A DNA stretch of 64,000 bases from Parelaphostrongylus tenuis. Lineage: Eukaryota; Nematoda; Chromadorea; Rhabditida; Metastrongylidae. The position numbers and the translations under genes are program-made. Of this stretch, positions 57,801 to 64,000 are shown in pieces (the stretch's first letter is position 1; every line of letters starts with the position of its first letter). A model generated the notes under the pieces. The model was given only the letters and a program-made list of their open reading frames with translations, searched no databases and was not told the DNA's origin. The DNA is taken from assembly GCA_019055375.1 (NCBI GenBank), contig JAHQIW010000094.1, positions 1-64,000 of the forward strand, in the 5' to 3' direction.

Positions 57801-58844
57801 CTTTTAAATCCTGTATAGTGATCTTATTAAAGTAGCACAGAGATTTAATGAAAAAAACAGACCTCGAGAAAAACAGTGAATTATAGCAATCCCATCAACG
57901 AAATTTAACCACGCTGCAGGCCACTAGATGTAAAAGTTTTTGAATGGGCTGTACAACATTTTTTAAAAACGTCGTAAGCAATCGCTGAAAAGCTCCGTGA
58001 GACAGAAGATAAGCCATAACAATTCAACATTCTGAACTAATTCTGAAAATGTAAGAAAATCAGCGGAGGTTGTCCGATTATGCAAGACTGAGTGCCGTGC
58101 CTCATGACGTCTTTATTGAGTTTTACCTAGGTGTATTCGTGATTTATGTAAGACTCTGTTCTTTGGTACTCCGTTGAATATTTCAAATGCTCATGAGAAA
58201 CGAAATGGTGCTTAAAAAGGTTGTCAACTGTGCACACGGGAAAGTTTTCCGCTGAGAGTTTGAAAACGTTCCATAAGTAGGTTGCATGTTAGCTTGACCT
58301 CTAGTAACTAGCGAAGAATGCCAAGTGACGAAGTAACGCAGTAGTTGCTAATGTGGTGTGCTCGGGAAGCAAGGTGATAAGTAAGGAACTAATTTGGTCC
58401 TGTCTCCCGGCACTCTCTTTTAGTCCGTCGGCGAACTCTTCACAGAACGCTTTAACTCATCTGCCCTAAAGGATTGCAAAGAGAATCGCCTCCACCAGCA
58501 CTTTACGACATTTATAAAGAAGAAAAAATTTTCAAGCAACAGCCGAAGCATAGCACAGTAAAGGACGAAGTTTTGTTGAAATAAATAAATCAACTAATAA
58601 AATAAATGAAAACAGGGCTGCAGAAACGTCAGTCATATTGTACAATAAAGCCCGTTGGTAACAACCCTCGTGTGTATTCATCAAAAAATCTTGAGTTGCT
58701 TATCAGCGGCTAGGTTAATGTAGAGTCAGGGCTGAAAATAAACCATTGCAGCTTACAGCGATCATCCATTCACATCATTATAAAATGACTATTGTATTGA
58801 ATTATTAGACACACTACTGAGAATTTTCTATATTCATTGATAGG

Positions 58845-59255
58845 CTGACGCGAGATCTCTATAGATCTCCATTATGGATAACGAGTCAGCAGCTTCGCCT
58901 TTATCAAAGCCACAATGATTCATGTCGAGTCTTCACAAACGTTCTTCTTCCTATTTTGAATTCGTAGCCGTCGCATCGTGGTCGAGTAGTGTGGATTACT
59001 GCACGTATGAAGTAACGTCATTGGCGTCGCCTTTTATTTTGAGCGCTGAGTGATTGGATTTTATGAAAGACGTTACCGACGAAGCTACTGCATTCTTGCA
59101 GTGATCCACACTACTTGATTAGTCTCAGTGCGACTGCTACGAAGATTAATATTGAAAGAAGAACAATTTCTGTGGACACTCAACGCTCTGATGAAGGCGA
59201 AACCGCCGAAATATTGGCCTAATGAAGATTTATAGAAATCTCGCGTCAGCCGTCC
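58845..59255. repeat. Foldback element, ends GGCTGACGCGAGAT (family F4)
   Basis: GGCTGACGCGAGATCTCTAT at 58,843-58,862 pairs with the complement at 59,235-59,253 ('ctcgcgtcagcc'). Internal arms pair over 'gtagtgtggat' and 'cgaagctgctgactcg'. No ORF; MITE-like. Confidence 0.65.
59181..59225 (+). ncRNA. Hammerhead-like motif in F4 arm
   Basis: CTGATGA (59,188-59,194), stem II GGCG-AAAC-CGCC (59,196-59,207) and GAAA (59,208-59,211) followed by TATT. Stem III would be minimal and stem I only about three pairs, so catalytic competence is doubtful. The combination of core and perfect stem II is striking. Confidence 0.4.
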
Positions 59256-59432
59256 TTTATGTCAAGTCATCAGTAAACACCGAATATTGATCATTGACAC
59301 CGAGGTTCAATAGAAATCGGAATTGAGAGGATGAGAATTTTGTCAATCATCGAGTAAATTTGATGGAAAGCGCTAGATTCTTAGAAGCACCGACACCGCT
59401 GTTACCCAAAGAACTTAGCTAATCTAACGTAC

Positions 59433-59540
59433 AGAAGCTTCCTTCACATTTGAGAAGCTCACATTATTTTCTTGGTCGTAGACACTCATAACTGCTCCGG
59501 AGACTAGATATAAGACACACAGTGTCACAACGTAGCGCAT
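59433..59540 (-). CDS. Signal-peptide exon of an unknown secreted protein
   Basis: ATG at 59,540 opens MRYVVTLCVLYLVSGAVMS, a textbook signal peptide, then VYDQENNVSFSNVKEAS, reaching a GTACGT donor at 59,432. I do not recognise the family and did not find the next exon. The decayed paralogue at 57,662 retains the start but not the signal peptide. A small secreted protein is likely, with no function assigned. Confidence 0.4.
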
Positions 59541-60429
59541 TATAACTCCAGTTGCTTACAACACTCAAAACTAACAAGTTATCGAAACTGGCAAAGAAAA
59601 CATACGATGCATGGAAACGAAGAAGGGCAATAACTTATTAAATTAAAGTGTAACCTCGAACTGAACTAATTAACAACTTTCCTCCTGCAATACTTATATT
59701 ATTAACGTTAGTCCCGCATAATGATGTCACTTTTTTGAAGCTCTCAGGACCAACAACTTTTAAAAAAAGTAAAAAAGATAGATCAAAACGGAAGAGAGCA
59801 AAGAACAAGCCGTTCTGTTGTAAACTATCTTTAAACTAAACCAATCAATAACTTTCCAATCATGTAACAAATAAGTTAGGTTAATATTAGAAAGTAGTAG
59901 AAAAAATCGGTTTCAATGGAAATAGTGAACTATAATTTCTGGTCTCGCTTCGCTGTCAATTATTATACCAGAGAATATTTTGATTGCGTTCTAATAACTA
60001 CTCAATAACTTATAATAACTATATAACACTACTCAAAAACATTTTTGTGTAACCACCCACGGAACAGACGATAACTCTTCAAGAATCTTGAACAAATTTT
60101 AGAAACCAGAGTAGACAATATGTTAGTAGGTTTTCTTAAAAGTTTTGGTAATAGAGAAATCAACACAAATTTGTTAACCAGAACTAAATAAAACTGCTTA
60201 ACAACACTCCTTGAAGTAGGCCTCATCAGCTTGAACACATTTTCTGTTCTGAACAGTCAAAGTCGGATCTTCTTCACTTACCTCGATGACGACCTCTCGA
60301 TCGACTTTGCGTGGATGTCCGGAGCACAGCTAACTCTTCATTTATATCTTCTGTTCATAGTAGGTACTTACATCTCACATCTCTCTCATCTAGCGTACAT
60401 GTCCTGGAACTAGTGCGATACAGAAAATT

Positions 60430-61330
60430 TGAAGATTTGAAAATGCTTTACGTAATCGTTTGATGGATTTCAATTCAGCTGTGCAAAATTTCTGCAACCT
60501 ATTTTCCAATGAATCTTGAGTAACCCCCCAAAAACGCTGACTTACCAATTCAGTATAAAAATCACACTTTCTAAACACTTCTGCACAGATCGCGACCAAT
60601 ACTAAAATTGGTGCTCGAAGTCACGAAATTTGAATATTGAAAAACTCAGAAAAATTCCACCTTTTCTATCTACAAGACGTTTTATTTGGGAGAACATTTT
60701 GGTGATTTATTTGAAGAACACAAAGACCCAAGATTGCTAGTGAAAGGAAGAACGTTTACTTTCAAAAAATGAGATACTACGTGAAGGGCTTTCCTTAGCC
60801 GTCAGCATCTACGCATCAATATGTTTGCCTCCAGCAGATGCTTATCTCCATACATTTATTTGCCAACTAATCTTTTTGTATTAGAAAATTTAGTGTTGCT
60901 TTTCAGAAACCTGGGTAAAGAGAATATTGCTTAACTATCGTCAATCTGGTTGAAACCAGGTCATAAAGCGCTCCACTTCACACTTACAGCATTCGTTAAT
61001 GTAAAATTTCTTAAACCATAAACTCTCAGTTCTTACAGGAATGCGCTCGGTGCAGCTCAAATAGTAAGGAAAAGAGAATGCCAATTAGACCCTACGAGCT
61101 ATGGCGCTGTCGATTTGTATTTCACTGTTAGTATAGCAGTGCCCTTCGAGGTCAATTCAAACACATTTACCTCAAATTCTTTGTTTTCTTTGGTATATTT
61201 ATCATTTTAATTCTGCTTTGTAAATTTGGGGAGAAAAGGGTGAAAAATTAGAGGAGTGATTAGTTAAGCACTTCATCAGAAAGCCGCAGCGTCGTCAGTA
61301 CATTCTGTGTATCTGATGATATTTTTTTTC
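60430..61330. repeat. Segmental duplication, copy 2
   Basis: Counterpart of 54,470-55,850, without the foldback insertion. More diverged. Confidence 0.5.
61040..61170 (-). pseudogene. Ruined Srx TM1-2 exon
   Basis: Minus strand reads FELTSKGTAILTVKYKS, then a stop where the intact paralogues have LHNSFG. It aligns with 55,549-55,709 and 6,785-6,945. No downstream exons are seen. Confidence 0.55.
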
Positions 61331-61439
61331 AGTTGCTATCAGAAGGCTGTTAAAGGAAGATTACTCCCTCGTTAACTGGCCCTGATTCGTTAGTACAGAA
61401 TGCATTTAGTACCTTTATTTTCGACTATTTTTGAGACCT

Positions 61440-61640
61440 CGCTTAAAACAATATGATATGATAATACATTTTGATCCTTTCACAAGGTCTGTTATAACAC
61501 TTATATAGTACAAAGCACATGTTGAAACTTTCAGCCTCATCAGTTGCACGGTACCTTTCAGTTAAGCCAATTCCTTGTAGAAAAGACCCCACTTATAAAG
61601 AAATTGATGGCGAATATCTTACATTGCCGTAAGGTCAGAA
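61440..61640 (-). repeat. Single foldback arm with decayed hammerhead (family F1)
   Basis: Minus strand about 61,562-61,500 keeps GTGCAA and CTGATGA, but the stem II/GAAA region is altered (GAAAGTTTCAAC). Confidence 0.45.
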
Positions 61641-61999
61641 GATCACTAGTAATGCATGTTACGGTCGAATGTCGTTGCTTTTGAAACTCAGCATGCATTC
61701 CTTTCTTTTCGATGTTATCGTGCAGACAGATCATTTGATTAATGCAACATTCGATTTTTTAGCTTTTCCAACTGTCCAAATTTTACATGCCTGTCGGTAA
61801 TTTCGTACCAAGAACTTCTGCATGTTTATGAACAGCTGAACGCGTATGTCCATGCACCAAACACAATCAGCATAGCAAGGAAAGATGGCTCCTTTAACTT
61901 TTCACCTTCAAGAACGGGCTCGTTACAACAACTTTTTGATCTGATTTCGGACACTGCCTTTCATGGCCTTAGCATTAACCAGGTTAAAACTAATCTGAT

Positions 62000-62390
62000 A
62001 ACATATTTTAGACCTTTCATGAGGTATGTTATGGCTCTTATATAGTGCTAGACGTACGTTTCGACCTTTCAGCTTCATCGATATCACGGTGTCTTTCGGT
62101 TCAGCCTATTTTTTGTAGGATGGTATACTCCATGTTTATGAAGGTACCGACTACGAACATATCGCACTGCAACCGCAAGGTGATGAGCGAACGTCGGAAG
62201 ATCGTACCACCTTGCGCATGCAGTGTAATATAATCGTCGTCGATTCTTTAACATATAGTGGTTATAGTCACATACAAGAGATGGAGTGAGCCGAAAAGCA
62301 CTTTGTTACTGATGAGGTTGAATGGCCGAAGCACACGTCTAGCACTTATGAGTACCGCAACAGACCTCATGAAAGACTTGAAATACCCAA
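62000..62390. repeat. Palindromic foldback with hammerhead arms (family F1)
   Basis: Left arm 62,010-62,150, right arm 62,265-62,388: 'ctttcatgaggt' at 62,013 mirrors 'cctcatgaaag' at 62,373. The left hammerhead (minus strand, 62,105-62,035) has a changed core (TCGATGA) but keeps GAAAC and a GTC site. Confidence 0.65.
62296..62358 (+). ncRNA. Hammerhead motif, F1 right arm, near-complete
   Basis: CTGATGA (62,309-62,315), stem II GGTT-GAAT-GGCC (62,316-62,327), GAA (62,328-62,330) and GTC cleavage triplet ending 62,339. Stem I TGTTA (62,304-62,308) pairs with TAGCA (62,340-62,344). Position 15.1 is G, giving a G-U wobble instead of A-U. Confidence 0.6.
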
Positions 62391-62396
62391 TAACGT

Positions 62397-62660
62397 AGAG
62401 TGGTGTGCAGAAGCTTTTGCCTCAGCTACGATTCGTACCCACATTCCATCTTATCCGTGGACGCGCTGAACCGTTGCACTATCGACGCCCGTTTCGACAC
62501 CACTGTTTCTATGCTACAACGTGTTATCCGTCAACAGCCAACCGTCAACGGTTGGCGTGAGTAATGCAGCGGTTCAGCATGCGCGCCCAGATAGAGTGAA
62601 ATGTGAGTTTGATCTTAGTCGAAGCAGAAGTTTTTGCACACCACTCTGCATCATTGAGTA
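62397..62660. repeat. Palindrome of two tRNA-like SINE units
   Basis: 'agagtggtgtgcagaagctttt' at 62,398 is mirrored by 'tttttgcacaccactct' ending near 62,647. Each arm includes a tRNA-like segment ('gcgctgaaccgttgcac' and 'gcagcggttcagc'). Confidence 0.5.
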
Positions 62661-63235
62661 TATTGTAATTTCATATCACCGCTAGAGGCGGTCAAACCAA
62701 TTGATTTTTTTCACATTTTGCATCCTACAGTAATTCTAAATTGTTTTAACATTATAAATATAATTCACTATTCTCTTCGAATTTATTTTTCTCATTATTT
62801 TCTAGTACTAAGCTTGGTAAGATAAGAATTACGTGAACAGAAAGTGGTTGATTGAGTCAGCTCAGAATTGGGTAGCGGATTTACTGCTTATTAGCCTTTT
62901 TGTTGTTTTTATATAACGGAGAATTTCTTTGCTAACTTTATAACCTAACGGAGATCTCTTCTGTTGAGTTTTATAGCTATTAGCCTCAACTATTTCAAGC
63001 AAATGGGGTCATCATGAAGTGCACTGTGACAATATGTACCCTAACGCCAAGTTTTCGAGGAAGCAGTTGGTGCCACGAACAAAGATAGCAATGTGAGCTG
63101 TTTCAAATGAGAAATATATTTGAGTACGTTAAATCGGCTAAGTTCTCTTAAACAAGAGCGACGTAAAATTTCATAGAACTAACTGGCTTCTGACAATGAT
63201 TCTCAATGATTAGCGGAATTTCCGACAATGAGTCT
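62661..63235. other. No gene seen
   Basis: AT-rich, no recognisable feature. Confidence 0.35.
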
Positions 63236-63239
63236 ACTA

Positions 63240-63565
63240 ATTCAGCATCATACCTTTATTTCGCGTGTTTTATTGAGACTACGCTCAAATTTCAATACAT
63301 CTCATGATTATTGTTTGAGTAACATATCATGTGGTCTGGTAATAGGCTCCTGTACAGCTCGATACACGTATTTCGATCTTACAATCTCGTCAGTCGAGCA
63401 GAACCTGTCGTCTTTTAGTCTTTTTATCCAATCCTATTTAGGAGCCTTTTTCTCCCTATAAAGAGGTAGCGATGACGAACGATTTACACTGCAAGTCATG
63501 TGCAGTTATCACCGAACATGCAGTATTGTACACTCTATTGCTCTTTAGCTGGTATTTTTGTAATC
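63240..63565 (-). repeat. Hammerhead foldback (family F2), truncated by an RTE insertion
   Basis: Left arm and centre are present. The element ends abruptly at about 63,565, where RTE 3'-end sequence begins, so the right arm is displaced beyond the window or lost. Confidence 0.6.
63345..63408 (-). ncRNA. Hammerhead ribozyme motif, complete core
   Basis: Stem I CTCGA (63,398-63,394) pairs perfectly with TCGAG (63,362-63,358). CTGACGA at 63,393-63,387. Stem II GATT-GTAA-GATC at 63,386-63,375. GAAA at 63,374-63,371. Stem III ATACGTGT at 63,371-63,364. GTA site with cleavage predicted after 63,363. It differs from sister copies at paired positions in both stem I and stem II while keeping pairing. 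Confidence 0.8.
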
Positions 63566-63567
63566 AC

Positions 63568-64000
63568 CTGTTCACCTGTCGTCCCGTTGATCGTTCGAGT
63601 GAATAGGACGGATACCAGCACCACTTCCATTTTTCCCTATCACGTGCAAGAATAGCCCAGTGGGTCCTCCTCGCTCTAGGATTTGCTGAGCATCATATCT
63701 TTCTTCTATCGCTTTCGTGCAGAAATCGGACCAACGGATCAGCTGGTCTTCCTGTTGAGCGCTTGATGTCCCGAGGAATTCAGCCGGTAACGAGCTCTCG
63801 TCATCGGTTGTCGTTAAAGCGGATCACGTGTCTGGCCCATCTTATTTTCGATACCCTGGTGAGCAGTACGGCGTATCTGATTTTCGATCGTTGACATAGG
63901 TCGGAACTTTGCATCTTTTCTCTCATTTGCGAGACATGGGTACTCCTAGCATCGACCTTTCGACTATGCTTATCGTCAGTGGAAAAGGTGGGCACGGAGT
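63568..64000 (-). mobile_element. RTE LINE 3' end, continuing past the window
   Basis: Minus strand encodes HVSQMREKMQSSDLCQRSKI and SKIRWARHVIRFNDNR, the C-terminal region of hookworm-type RTE proteins. The terminal sequence 'gtcgtcccgttgatcg' matches the 3' end at 38,070. The RT lies beyond 64,000 if present. Confidence 0.75.

Noticed and set aside
60225..60235. CTGATGAGGCC on the minus strand as another hammerhead
   Set aside because: No GAAA or closing helix follows at the required distance.

Overview
The window looks like a stretch of a strongylid nematode genome, most probably a hookworm-like parasite (Ancylostoma/Necator type). The grounds are: small phase-matched exons with GT-AG introns and TTTCAG-type acceptors; a two-domain ASP (CAP/SCP/TAPS) secreted-protein gene; Srx-class chemoreceptor exons; RTE-clade LINE remnants and Penelope-like element (PLE) remnants of the kind common in these worms; and many tRNA-derived and foldback repeats. 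The DNA is AT-rich, gene-poor and heavily transposon-laden.

Two substantial genes could be rebuilt exon by exon. (1) Positions 17,887-23,127 (+): a double-CAP ASP gene in 11 exons. Its two CAP domains are separated by one giant exon holding about 40 copies of a 69-bp (23-residue) Thr/Ser-rich repeat. As assembled, the array contains about nine small indels and the N- and C-terminal domains are not in one frame. (2) Positions 34,057-25,040 (-): a GALK2-like galactokinase/N-acetylgalactosamine kinase in 11 exons, 439 codons plus stop. All GHMP motifs are present, but there are two splice anomalies: an in-frame TAG or a 30-nt intron in the E2/E3 region, and a GA instead of a GT donor after E6. 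Its introns are filled with foldback elements. Two decayed copies of its exons lie just downstream at 23,572-23,945.

Two Srx chemoreceptor loci with matching exon structure lie at 6,785-8,381 (+) and 55,709-53,606 (-). A third, ruined exon lies near 61,040-61,170. The first locus has a phase-breaking acceptor and the second a GC donor; neither shows a TM6-7 exon. A short signal-peptide exon at 59,540-59,433 (-) has a decayed paralogue at 57,662.

The rest is mobile-element debris: RTE LINE remnants (38,066-40,790; 41,520-42,320; 44,770-46,420; 49,260-50,330; 63,568-end), PLE pieces (10,150-10,640; 37,300-37,640; 42,709-43,350 between long inverted repeats), mariner pieces, three tRNA-derived SINE-like families, and several palindromic foldback families.

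The least expected signal is in the foldbacks. Two families (for example 14,940-15,445, 52,230-52,520, 63,240-63,565, 30,700-31,200 and 62,000-62,390) carry hammerhead-ribozyme folds in their arms: a CUGANGA core, a stem-II hairpin, GAAA, a minimal stem III, a GUA or GUC cleavage site and a closing stem I. Compensatory base changes between copies support the pairing. Three further foldback or PLE-flank families carry weaker hammerhead-like motifs.
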